A stretch of DNA of 64,000 nucleotides from Pseudomonas mosselii (GTDB taxonomy: Bacteria > Pseudomonadota > Gammaproteobacteria > Pseudomonadales > Pseudomonadaceae). How positions within the stretch are numbered: position 1 is the first letter of the stretch; each line of letters opens with the position of its first letter. The notes beneath the pieces were generated by a model. It made no database searches. It worked only from the letters and a program-made list of their open reading frames with translations, and was not told where the DNA came from. Positions 48,432-56,419 of the stretch are shown piece by piece. Where the stretch lies: the NCBI RefSeq assembly GCF_005796105.1, contig NZ_VAUO01000001.1:124001-188000 (forward strand), given 5' to 3'. The translations under genes and the position numbers were made by a program.

Positions 48432-48992
48432 TCAGGAATGGATGGGAATGAACAGGATGTAGAAGGCACCGGTGACGATGGCCAATCCGTAGGGAATGCC
48501 CTGCGGGCACTGTTCGGTGATCACCACCGGGGTGTGGATGCCCAGTCGCGGAAAGCGTTGCGCCAGACGCTGCACGGCATGTCCCAGCACCTGCTCGACT
48601 CGGCCCAGCAGCGGTAGACCCAGGGCCAGCAGGCCGCCGGCCAGCGCGGTGACGATCAGGAACGCCAACTGGTCATGTGGCCCTACCCACAGGCAGATGA
48701 CCGCCATCAGCTTCACATCGCCTGCGCCGACCCGGCCCAGGAAGAACAGGCCGCAACCGACCAGCAGCACCAGCGCAGCGCCCAGCAGGCACCCACCCAT
48801 GGCGGCGAACACCGCGAGGGTGTCGAGCTGACGCCAAGGGCCTACGCCCAGCAGGCCTGCAACCGGTTGTACGCACCACAGCGCCAGCAGGACCAGCACC
48901 AGCAGGTTATGGATGCGCCGGTAGAGCAGGTCGGAACCGACCACGAACAGCAGCGCCGGCAGCAGCACGAGTACGGCGAGGGAGTTGTCCAT
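48432..48992 (-). CDS. Prepilin peptidase of the Tad system (TadV/FppA/CpaA)
   Basis: 186 residues, polytopic. The two catalytic Asp motifs of type IV-like prepilin peptidases are visible: GSDLLYRRIHN in the first loop and GRVGAGDVKLMAVICLWVG (GxGDxK) in the third. Length is typical for the A24A short form lacking the methylase domain. It cleaves and matures Flp and the TadE/F pseudopilins. It follows the flp gene by 20 bases. Confidence 0.92.
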   Translation of the reverse strand: MDNSLAVLVLLPALLFVVGSDLLYRRIHNLLVLVLLALWCVQPVAGLLGVGPWRQLDTLAVFAAMGGCLLGAALVLLVGCGLFFLGRVGAGDVKLMAVICLWVGPHDQLAFLIVTALAGGLLALGLPLLGRVEQVLGHAVQRLAQRFPRLGIHTPVVITEQCPQGIPYGLAIVTGAFYILFIPIHS

Positions 48993-49012
48993 GCTGCGCT
49001 CCGGGCTCTGGG

Positions 49013-49207
49013 TTACTGGCCGGGGGCGTTGGTGTTGGTGATCTGGTCGGCGATGGAGGAGAAGCGTTCCTTCAGCGCGGTGACGAACACCCCGTCGGAG
49101 CCGAAGATCACGCCAATGGCCGCAGCCATGGCGGCGGCGAGGATGCCGTACTCGATCGCGGTGACGCCGCTTTCATCGGCGAGGAAGTGTTTGAATCGCT
49201 TGAGCAT
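49013..49207 (-). CDS. flp: Flp-type major pilin precursor
   Basis: 64 residues from ATG 49207 (GGAG 7 bases upstream); the frame could start four codons earlier. Leader KRFKHFLADESG, then the mature VTAIEYGILAAAMAAAIGVI with Glu at +5 and Tyr at +6, the Flp signature. Leads the tad operon. Promoter region at 49208-49407 has a TTAAG direct repeat. Confidence 0.94.
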   Translation of the reverse strand: MLKRFKHFLADESGVTAIEYGILAAAMAAAIGVIFGSDGVFVTALKERFSSIADQITNTNAPGQ

Positions 49208-49288
49208 GGCAGGCTCCATTGAAAAGCAGTGGATGAGAATTGGTTGGTATTAAGATTTATTCTCATGTGCCGGACAAGCGTGGGTGTA

Positions 49289-49302
49289 TTAAGAATGCTT
49301 AA
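49289..49302 (-). promoter_or_regulatory. Direct repeat CTTAAG-N4-CTTAAT upstream of flp, candidate response-regulator box
   Basis: Plus-strand TTAAGAATGCTTAA; read on the minus strand it is CTTAAG CATT CTTAAT, two half-sites 10 bases apart. This is the OmpR/PmrA-like layout. The same layout (TTTAAT AATT CTTAAC) lies upstream of the response-regulator gene at 51519. The site is 82 bases from the flp start. Confidence 0.6.
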
Positions 49303-49407
49303 GGAAGCGGACGTGGGCGATGGGATGCGCGCAGGGACGGCGCTCTGTTCAGCCGCGATGCAGGCGGTGCAGTCGCCCCTGGCATGGCCGTGGATCGAGA
49401 CGCCGCT

Positions 49408-50799
49408 TCAATCGGCCGGCGCTTTGATCTCCAGCGTTGCGCACAGCCCCGGCTGGTTGTCGACCAACAGCAATTGCCCGCCATGCAGGTCGCAGATGGC
49501 GCGGGTGAGGGTCAGGCCCAGGCCGTTGCCCGGTATATCGCCGCTGGTGTCCAGGCGCTGGAAGCGCGCCATGGCGCGGTCGTTCAGGGCATTGGGGATG
49601 CCACGGCCACGGTCGGCCACGCTCAGGCGCGAGCGGTTGCGCACTTGCTCGCCACGCAGGGTCACCGGCGAGCCGCGCGGTGCGTATTTGAGTGCGTTGT
49701 CCACCAGGTTGGCCAGGGCCTGGAACAGCAGCGCGCGGTCGCCGTACACCCGGCATTGAGCACTGCACTGCACCACCAGCAGGCAGTCGCGCTCCTCGGC
49801 CAGCGGCTGGTAGTACTCGGCGATATCCTGCAACAGCGCGTGTGCGGCATGGCTCTCGAACTGGTGTGCGCAGCGCCCGGTTTCCACTTCGCCGATGCGC
49901 ATGACCGCGCGAAACAGGCTCTGGATCCGCTCGCTGTCGGACACTGCCTGCATCAGTTCGGCGCGCGCCGGCTCGTCTTGTAACTGCTCGGCCACGTCCA
50001 GCAAGCGAGCTTGCAGGCGGGTCAGCGGCGTGCGCAACTCGTGGGCAATATGACTGGTGATGTTCTTCACTTCCTCCATCAGCCGATCAATGCGTTGTAG
50101 GCTGTGGTTCACCTCGCTGCCGAGCTGGTCGAACTCGTCGCCGTCGTTGTGACAGGCCACCCGCGAGCCGTGATCTCCACTGGCGTAGCGGGCGAGGGTG
50201 TCGCGAATGTGGTTGATGCGTTCGAGATTGCGGCGGCTGAACGGCAAGCTGGTGAGCAGGATCAGCAACAGCACCAGCAGCATGGTGGCGCCGGTCATCA
50301 GCGGGATGATCCGCGTGCGTTCGAGCATCGGGCGCAGGTTATAGGCGCTGAAATAACTGCCGCCGTCGGCCAGTGGCACCAGCAGGCCAAGGATCTCTGC
50401 CGGGCCGTTGGCCGCCGGCACCACGGCGTGGCGCCAATTGCCCAGGCAGCCGCTGGTGCAGTCGAACTGCGGCACCAGCCAGGCATTGCCATAGCGCAGC
50501 CTGCCCTGGGCGTCGACCACGGTGGGCAAATGCTCCTTGCGCGCCTCGGTAGGTTCGCGTTGTTGCAGTGCCGTTACGACCTGCGTGGTGCTGCGCAGGC
50601 TGCCATGCAGCTGTTGGGCGCGCACGTCGTTGAGAATCATCTCGCGCACATGGCTGCGGGTCACCACTTCCAGCAGGTGGTTGCTGCAGATGATCGAGAT
50701 CAGCGAGATGAGCAGGCAGACGAAGGCAATGGTGGAAGCCTGACGGAAATTGCTGGTGCCCAGCAGCTGGCGCAGGCTATAGGCGTTAACCAAGGACAT
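49408..50799 (-). CDS. Sensor histidine kinase linked to the tad operon
   Basis: 463 residues. TM1 ~22-42, a periplasmic domain of ~125 residues with a CTSGC Cys pair (~117-121), TM2 ~165-185 and HAMP. The DHp domain has HELRTP (ITSHIAHELRTPLTRLQ), the ATPase N-box is LANLVDNALKYAPRG, then VADRGRGIP. It overlaps the response-regulator gene by 14 bases. It belongs to the OmpR/EnvZ-type class, not the PprA type usually linked to Tad in P. aeruginosa. The CTSGC pair could sense redox state or metal. Confidence 0.92.
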   Translation of the reverse strand: MSLVNAYSLRQLLGTSNFRQASTIAFVCLLISLISIICSNHLLEVVTRSHVREMILNDVRAQQLHGSLRSTTQVVTALQQREPTEARKEHLPTVVDAQGRLRYGNAWLVPQFDCTSGCLGNWRHAVVPAANGPAEILGLLVPLADGGSYFSAYNLRPMLERTRIIPLMTGATMLLVLLLILLTSLPFSRRNLERINHIRDTLARYASGDHGSRVACHNDGDEFDQLGSEVNHSLQRIDRLMEEVKNITSHIAHELRTPLTRLQARLLDVAEQLQDEPARAELMQAVSDSERIQSLFRAVMRIGEVETGRCAHQFESHAAHALLQDIAEYYQPLAEERDCLLVVQCSAQCRVYGDRALLFQALANLVDNALKYAPRGSPVTLRGEQVRNRSRLSVADRGRGIPNALNDRAMARFQRLDTSGDIPGNGLGLTLTRAICDLHGGQLLLVDNQPGLCATLEIKAPAD

Positions 50800-51451
50800 A
50801 GCCGATGGCGCGGATGGTGCGGATCATCTGGCGGGCGAAGCCTTTGTCGATCTTGGTGCGCAGCTTGGACAGGTGCACGTCGATCAGGTTGGTCTGTGGA
50901 TCGAAGTGGTAACCCCATACCCGTTCGAGCAGCATGCTGCGGGTGACGGTCTGGCCACGGTGCTCGGCCAGGACCTGGAGTAACTTGAACTCCTTGTCGG
51001 TAAGGTCGATACGCTGACCGTCGCGTCTGACGGTGCGCCGCCCCAGGTCGACCTGCAGGTCGTCGATCAGTAGCAGTTCGTCGTGCGAGTGCTGTTGGTG
51101 GCGGCGCGCGAGCAGCTCCAGGCGCAGCAGCAGTTCGGTGAAGTCGAACGGTTTGCCCAGGTAGTCATCGGCACCGGCACGCAGGCCCTCGACACGGTCT
51201 GCGGTTTGATCGTTCGCCGATAGCACCAGGATCGGTGGGCGGGGCTTGCCGGTGAGTTGGTTGAGCACTTCGATGCCATCCATTTTCGGCAGCACTCGGT
51301 CGAGGATCACCACGTCGAAGGCTTCGCGCTGGATCATGTCCAGGGCACCTTCGCCGTTGTCGGTCATCCTGCAGTTGTGGCCACAGGCGTGCAGCTTGCT
51401 GCCTAACCAGTGACTGACCGAGGGGTCGTCTTCCACCACCAATACGCGCAT
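50786..51451 (-). CDS. OmpR-family response regulator
   Basis: 221 residues. Receiver: EDD at the N-terminus, phospho-acceptor Asp in VVILDRVLPKMDG, Thr/Ser position LSAND, Lys in YLGKPFDF. Trans-activation C-domain with wHTH (LTDKEFKLLQVLAEHRGQTV, RSMLLERVWGYHFDPQTNLI). Upstream of its start is a direct repeat like that before flp, suggesting autoregulation and control of the Tad operon. Confidence 0.94.
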   Translation of the reverse strand: MRVLVVEDDPSVSHWLGSKLHACGHNCRMTDNGEGALDMIQREAFDVVILDRVLPKMDGIEVLNQLTGKPRPPILVLSANDQTADRVEGLRAGADDYLGKPFDFTELLLRLELLARRHQQHSHDELLLIDDLQVDLGRRTVRRDGQRIDLTDKEFKLLQVLAEHRGQTVTRSMLLERVWGYHFDPQTNLIDVHLSKLRTKIDKGFARQMIRTIRAIGYVLG

Positions 51452-51754
51452 GGCGTTGATCCTTTAAATAGCGTCGAAGGAGTGTTGCATTCTCACGGCT
51501 GGCCACTGACCAACTGAGTTAAGAATTATTAAACAGAATGAGAATACTTATCAATAAGATTTGATGTTATTTTGCGATTACGTTCCATTACTCGCAATTT
51601 TCGAGGTTCTATGGCGTGCGAATCAGGTAAAAACCCTTGGTATAGCGAGGTTATACGCAAGGAGATTGCGCAAGTGTGGGCGCATCCGTAGGTGGCTGCT
51701 CGCGCGATGAGGGCGGTGCATTGTGTGCTGGGGTAGCCGATCAATTGGCAGCCG
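51452..51754. other. Promoter region of the two-component genes
   Basis: 303 bases, AT-rich at 51515-51600, with the direct repeat and a Fur-like sequence described separately. The remaining part up to the VOC gene end shows no feature I can support. Confidence 0.4.
51519..51532 (-). promoter_or_regulatory. Direct repeat TTTAAT-N4-CTTAAC upstream of the response-regulator gene
   Basis: Plus strand TTAAGAATTATTAA, same architecture and 10-base period as the box before flp (49289). Immediately next to it (51536-51552) is GAATGAGAATACTTATC, which resembles a Fur box; iron control is a possible second input. Confidence 0.55.
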
Positions 51755-52210
51755 TTACGCAAACGCTGCGTCCATGAACACCTCCAGACCGGCCGCCTCG
51801 ATGATCTCGATGGAAAAGTGCCCGAAGCGTTTGGGCAGCCAGATGATCCGCGCTCCGGCTGGAGACGTCAGGGCTTCACGGGGCAGGGGTTGGCCGTTCT
51901 CGTCCTGCGGTTGCACGCCATTGGCTATTAGCTCGTCATAGGCCTGTTCGATGTCTGGGGTGCTGTAACAATGGCGGTAGATCATCCCCTCGCCATGTTG
52001 ATCGAGCAGCACTTTCAGGTTGCCGGCCAGCGGCTGCACCAGCATGAAGCGCTCCTTGCCGATGCGGGCGACGGCGTAGCGCACGTGCAGGCCGCCTCGC
52101 TCCCAGACCTGCGTGGAGGAAATCTCGGCACCGAGTATCTGCCGATAGTAGTCGCAGGCGTGTTCGAGCTGGCTGACCAGTACATCGACGTGGCTGAAGG
52201 TAAGCTGCAT
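51755..52210 (-). CDS. VOC (glyoxalase/bleomycin-resistance) family protein
   Basis: 151 residues from ATG 52210. LTFSHVDVLVSQLEHACDYY RQILGAEI is the first beta-alpha-beta-beta-beta unit with a metal-type His. The second unit is YRHCYSTPDIEQAYDELIANG and closes with GHFSIEIIEA containing His and Glu. Metal-dependent enzyme or binding protein of unknown substrate. Not in an evident operon. Confidence 0.85.
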   Translation of the reverse strand: MQLTFSHVDVLVSQLEHACDYYRQILGAEISSTQVWERGGLHVRYAVARIGKERFMLVQPLAGNLKVLLDQHGEGMIYRHCYSTPDIEQAYDELIANGVQPQDENGQPLPREALTSPAGARIIWLPKRFGHFSIEIIEAAGLEVFMDAAFA

Positions 52211-52348
52211 GAGTGGGCTCCTGGGTGCTCGGCGAGCATAACCCAGGCGCCCGCCCGGCGGGGTCTGGGTTATCCGTCGCGGTTGAGCATGGACCAGGGT
52301 GCTGCATGTGCAGGGCACGTCCAGCGTCAAGACCGAGCAGGCCCCCGC

Positions 52349-53743
52349 TCAAGGTTGCTTGCGGTAATACCCGCTCATCATCAGCGGCGAGTCGGCTTCG
52401 GCGTTGTAGTTGAGCACGGCGAAGCCCTTGACCAACTGGATGTGATACGGGCCGGTAAGCTTGGGATAGAGCGGATCCTGCACGATGATCAGGTTTTCGG
52501 TCAGCATGGGGACGCGGTGCTGCTCGGTGATGATCGGTTCGCCGGTCTTGCTGTTGGTCAGGCTGATCGTGAACTCCGCCACCTCGCGCCCTTGCTGGTC
52601 GCGCTCGGGTAGGATGGTCAGGTCGAGCACGCCGTCACGGCCCAGGAAGTCATCGAGCATCTGGTAACGGCCGCTGCGCTGCGCGGCAGGCAGGTCGTTG
52701 AGCTTTTCCAGGGAGGGCTCGGCGTCGCTGGGTGCCAGGTCGATAGTCAGTTCGGTGTTGTCGGTTCGGTCTGGCTTGACCCATTCGCCAGTGAAGCGCA
52801 GTGGATCGGCTTGCCCGAGGGTGATCCGCCAGATCCCGGTGCGTCGGCCATCGTCGGTGAACTCATGTAGGTAGACGTACGGCGTGTCGTTGTATTGGCT
52901 GCGGTTGCCCACCAAAGTGATCGGCTTGCCATTGCCGCTGCGGGTGTAGCGCACCTCGCCGATGAGCACCGCGCCTTGCTCCTGGTACCACAGCTCGACC
53001 GGCAGCTTGCCGGCTAGGGTGCCGCTGAACGATTGCGGGTGCTCGATGACCGGGCCTTCGACTCTGGGCGTTTCGACCCACTGGCCGGCCTGCCACTCGC
53101 CGCGGCTGCGGAGCATGTAACCGCTGGGCATGCTGGTGCTGTCGTCGAGGCTGGCAGGTATCTGTTCCTGGGTGAAGCTGCTCAGGCGTATCGGCACATC
53201 ACCCTGCAAGCGCCAGCGCGTGGTGCGGGTCCAGCAGCAGCCACGGTCGGTCTGCTGGATCAGCGTGCGGTCCTTCTGGCTGGTGTCGAACATCTGGCCG
53301 TCGGGTTGGCGTGCCAGGTCCGTCAGCGGTTGGCTCAAGGTCCAGCGCGGTGGTTGCGCAGTCTGTAGGTAGACATCGTAGGCGTAGCGTTCATTGGCCA
53401 GGTTGCCGTTGCGGATGGCCAGGTCCAGGTGGCCGTCGAAGTTGAAATCATTGAAGTACAGCAGGCCGCTGGGGCCCAGCAGCCAGCCGTTATCGGCCTG
53501 CGCACCGGCGCGCGGTGCGTTGCCCGCATCGCTGTACAGTTGCTGGATGACCTGCAAGGTGCGACGGTCGCGCAGGGTGATGTGTACCGGGGCCAGCTGG
53601 TTTTCCACGGCAGGTGCATCGGCGAACAGCACCTCGACCAGGTACTGGCCGCTGGGGTCGTTGACCGCGAACGAGCGGGGTTCGGCCAGTGCCGGCACAG
53701 CGCCGGCCGTGCACAGCAGTACACCGCAGTAGAGCCTGCGCAT
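52349..53743 (-). CDS. Secreted protein resembling the XAC2610 family (beta-propeller-like N-half)
   Basis: 464 residues with a signal peptide (CGVLLCTAGAVPALA). A segment LLYFNDFNFDGHLDLAIRNG (FG-GAP/EF-hand-like Asp pattern) occurs near residues 93-112, as in XAC2610-type periplasmic proteins that inhibit lysozyme in some relatives. The C-terminal half has beta-rich repeats without recognised motif. The name is a guess from that motif; function unknown. It is a single gene. Confidence 0.6.
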   Translation of the reverse strand: MRRLYCGVLLCTAGAVPALAEPRSFAVNDPSGQYLVEVLFADAPAVENQLAPVHITLRDRRTLQVIQQLYSDAGNAPRAGAQADNGWLLGPSGLLYFNDFNFDGHLDLAIRNGNLANERYAYDVYLQTAQPPRWTLSQPLTDLARQPDGQMFDTSQKDRTLIQQTDRGCCWTRTTRWRLQGDVPIRLSSFTQEQIPASLDDSTSMPSGYMLRSRGEWQAGQWVETPRVEGPVIEHPQSFSGTLAGKLPVELWYQEQGAVLIGEVRYTRSGNGKPITLVGNRSQYNDTPYVYLHEFTDDGRRTGIWRITLGQADPLRFTGEWVKPDRTDNTELTIDLAPSDAEPSLEKLNDLPAAQRSGRYQMLDDFLGRDGVLDLTILPERDQQGREVAEFTISLTNSKTGEPIITEQHRVPMLTENLIIVQDPLYPKLTGPYHIQLVKGFAVLNYNAEADSPLMMSGYYRKQP

Positions 53744-54017
53744 GGGTCGCTTCCTTGCTGAAAATGGGCGGCGAGTATAGCGGTAACACGATCGGCCGTA
53801 GGAAATTTCCCGCCAATGGCGTGTGACGTTCTGAGGGTGGCGATTACCCTACGCGCGATTCACCTGCAAGGGGGAAGCCTCTGCGCGGTGGCGGCCAAGC
53901 GCGCGGGCTTGCAGGTGCAGATGGACTTGCCTGCCGAGGCTTGGCGCCGGTCTGGACGGCGCTCGATCAACGTTCTGCCATGACGTATGATTGCGCGCCC
54001 GCCCTTGGAGCTGCGCC
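53744..54017. other. Intergenic between the XAC2610-like and DUF1289 genes
   Basis: 274 bases of divergent promoter space. No gene or structure that I can support. Confidence 0.3.
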
Positions 54018-54218
54018 ATGGCCAAAGATATCGAAAACCCCTGCGTATCGCTGTGCCAGCTCAACAGCGAGCTGTGCGTGAGCTGTGGCCGAACCCGCGA
54101 GGAGATTCGCAAATGGCGGGGTATGAAACGCCCTGAAAAGATGGCCACCGTGCAGCGCGCGGCAACGCGGATGAAAACCATCGTCAAGAAAAACGCCAAG
54201 CGCGAGGGGCGCCAATAG
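54018..54218 (+). CDS. DUF1289 small cysteine-rich protein
   Basis: 66 residues from ATG 54018 (TTGGAG upstream). Conserved cysteines in NPCVSLCQLNSELCVSCGRT (C-x3-C-x6-C-x2-C), probably a small metal-binding module, followed by EEIRKWRGM and a very basic tail. Function of the family is unknown. A single small gene. Confidence 0.85.
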   Translation: MAKDIENPCVSLCQLNSELCVSCGRTREEIRKWRGMKRPEKMATVQRAATRMKTIVKKNAKREGRQ

Positions 54219-54290
54219 CCGATCCTGTGTACCCCATCACCGGGTCAACGGACAAGGCAGCACCGTCGATGCCGCCTTGCCGGGCGTGAC

Positions 54291-54608
54291 TCAGTGATCG
54301 AGCTTCAGGTCGTCCTGCGACAGCAACGCCCTGGCTAATTCCTCATCGCTGACCTGCATGCCAGGGTTGGCCTGGCGCGCTTGCTCCAGCGCCGACTCAA
54401 GGTACGCACCGCGAATGGCGCCGCCGCTGGCGACGAAGGCGCTCAGTTCGTCACGGGCCGGAATGATCCGTTTGTCGTCCTTGAATGTCGAATACAGCGA
54501 AGCGGAAACCCCTGCCGAGGTGGCGACGTCGCCAGCATCGACGCGGGCCAATGCGGCACCTGCTGGGAGCAGGAGCAGCAATGAGGGAACAAGCAGTAAG
54601 TGGCGCAT
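54291..54608 (-). CDS. DUF2388 secreted protein
   Basis: 105 residues from ATG 54608. Signal peptide (LLLVPSLLLLLPAGAALA). The mature part has the DUF2388 pattern: ASLYSTFKDDKRIIPARDEL SAFVASGGAIRGAYLESAL. Family of small Pseudomonas periplasmic proteins, function unknown. Usually found in tandem copies; only one here. Confidence 0.85.
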   Translation of the reverse strand: MRHLLLVPSLLLLLPAGAALARVDAGDVATSAGVSASLYSTFKDDKRIIPARDELSAFVASGGAIRGAYLESALEQARQANPGMQVSDEELARALLSQDDLKLDH

Positions 54609-54748
54609 GGTGTGACCTCCGGTGGTGAAGCCCAAGGGAACTACTGCATGAGGGTTGGAGATACAGTGTAGGCCCGGAGTTCCGCAGCAGCGTACGCGGA
54701 TGCAAAAGAATCACGCGTCGGGCACCGGGTCGGTGCTCGGCGTCGGCA

Positions 54749-55561
54749 TCAGCTCAGTTCGAGCCAGATCGGCGCGTGGTCCGACGGTTTTTCCATGCCG
54801 CGCAATTCGTAGTCCACGCCTGCGGCCTTGAGCCGTGGCAGGAGCCCTTGCGAGGCCATGATCAGGTCGATACGCAGTCCGCGCTTAGGCTCGTCCTCGA
54901 AGCCGCGACTGCGATAGTCGAACCAGCTGAAACGGTCGGCCACGTCGGGGTGCAGGTGGCGGAAGCTGTCTACCAGGCCCCAGCCCTTGAGTCGCTCCAT
55001 CCACTCACGCTCCTCCGGCAGGAAGCTGCACTTGCCGGTCTTGAGCCAGCGCTTGGCGTTGTCCGGGCCGATGCCGATATCGCAGTCCTGGGGCGAGATG
55101 TTCATGTCGCCCATCACCAGCAGGGCCTGGTCGTTGCTGAACTGGCCTTCGAGCAGGGCTTGCAAGTCGCTGTAGAAGCGCTGTTTGGCCGGGAACTTGG
55201 TGGGGTGGTCGCGGCTTTCGCCCTGTGGGAAGTAGCCATTCATCACGGTGACCGGCTTGCCATTGGCGTCGGCGAAGGTGCCCCAGATGAAACGGCGCTG
55301 GGCGTCTTCTTCATCGCTGGCGAAGCCCTTGAACAGCGCCAGCGGTGCCTGGCGCGAGAGCAGCGCGACGCCGTAGTGGCCTTTCTGGCCATGGTAGTGG
55401 ACGTGATAGCCGAGCGCCTCGACCTCGGCGAGCGGGAACTGCTCGTCGCTGACCTTGGTTTCCTGCAGGCCGATCACGTCTGGCTGGTGCTTGTCGATCA
55501 GCGCGGCCAGTTGGTGCGGACGGGCGCGCAGGCCATTGATGTTGAACGAGACGACTTTCAT
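54749..55561 (-). CDS. xthA: Exodeoxyribonuclease III
   Basis: 270 residues from ATG 55561; a longer frame upstream is not the gene. Exo-endonuclease-phosphatase fold signature: [55 protein letters not shown]-type stretch ([20 protein letters not shown]), [14 protein letters not shown], and the [10 protein letters not shown] ending. AP endonuclease/3'-repair enzyme. All catalytic segments are present. Confidence 0.94.
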   Translation of the reverse strand: MKVVSFNINGLRARPHQLAALIDKHQPDVIGLQETKVSDEQFPLAEVEALGYHVHYHGQKGHYGVALLSRQAPLALFKGFASDEEDAQRRFIWGTFADANGKPVTVMNGYFPQGESRDHPTKFPAKQRFYSDLQALLEGQFSNDQALLVMGDMNISPQDCDIGIGPDNAKRWLKTGKCSFLPEEREWMERLKGWGLVDSFRHLHPDVADRFSWFDYRSRGFEDEPKRGLRIDLIMASQGLLPRLKAAGVDYELRGMEKPSDHAPIWLELS

Positions 55562-55725
55562 GGAAAGACAATCCTGGTAAAAGCCTCCGATGCTAGCCGA
55601 CATCGGCCTTCGCGGCCAGCATGGCAGGGGCAGGTCGGCGCTGCTAGGGTGCTCTGGAAAGGTGAACCAAGCGCGTACCTGCGCCTCCAAGGCTGTGTAC
55701 GCCCATTCCAGGAGGAACACCCGCA

Positions 55726-56376
55726 ATGCCCGACGCCTCGGCCGCACCGGCCCGCATTTGCCTGCTCGACGAAGGCTACGCCCGCGAAGCACGCTCGTTG
55801 CTCTACCACGCCTACCGCCACGAACCGACCTATGGCTGGTTGTTGGACAGCCAGCGCCCTGGCTACGAGCGGCGTCTGCGCGTGGTGATCCGCGAATGGC
55901 TGCGCCAGCACTTCTACCTGCAACTGCCGGCCATCGGCTTGCTGGTGGAGGACCGCCTGGTGGGTCTGGCGTTGATCGTGCCGCCGCTGCGCAGGCTGGG
56001 GGTGGCCGACAGCTGGGCCTGGCGCTTGCGCATGATCCTGGGCACTGGCCTGCGTTGTACGCGCCGCTACCTCGACTATCAGGCCGCGCTGGCTGGCGTG
56101 TTGCCGAGCGCGCAGGTGCACGTGTTGCCTCTGTTGGGGGTGCATCCGCAATTTCAGGGCCAGCATTATGGCGAACAGCTGTTGCAGGCGGTGCACGATT
56201 GGTGTGCCGACGATAAAGGCACCCAGGGCGTGGTGCTGGATACCGGCAACGCCCATTACCTGGATTTCTATCAGCGCCAGGGCTATCAGGAAATCGGCGA
56301 GATTGCTGTAGGGCCTATCAGGGAGCGGGTGTTCTTTCATCCGAACCCTTCGTCGGGCAAGGTAACAATAGTGTGA
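55726..56376 (+). CDS. GNAT-family N-acetyltransferase
   Basis: 216 residues. GNAT motif A is [20 protein letters not shown] (~143-162), with Q-x-Q-x-x-G in place of the usual Arg-rich loop, followed by [20 protein letters not shown]. Substrate unknown. It lies 43 bases upstream of tamA on the same strand and may share its transcript. Confidence 0.85.
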   Translation: MPDASAAPARICLLDEGYAREARSLLYHAYRHEPTYGWLLDSQRPGYERRLRVVIREWLRQHFYLQLPAIGLLVEDRLVGLALIVPPLRRLGVADSWAWRLRMILGTGLRCTRRYLDYQAALAGVLPSAQVHVLPLLGVHPQFQGQHYGEQLLQAVHDWCADDKGTQGVVLDTGNAHYLDFYQRQGYQEIGEIAVGPIRERVFFHPNPSSGKVTIV

Positions 56377-56419
56377 CTGAAATTACCTGCGGCTCCGCAG
56401 GCCGCTTCGCTCTGGTAGC

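Noticed and set aside
54219..54290. AAGGCAGC..GCCGCCTT dyad between DUF1289 and DUF2388 genes.
   Set aside because: Mismatched stem without T-run; could be a bidirectional terminator but too weak to list.
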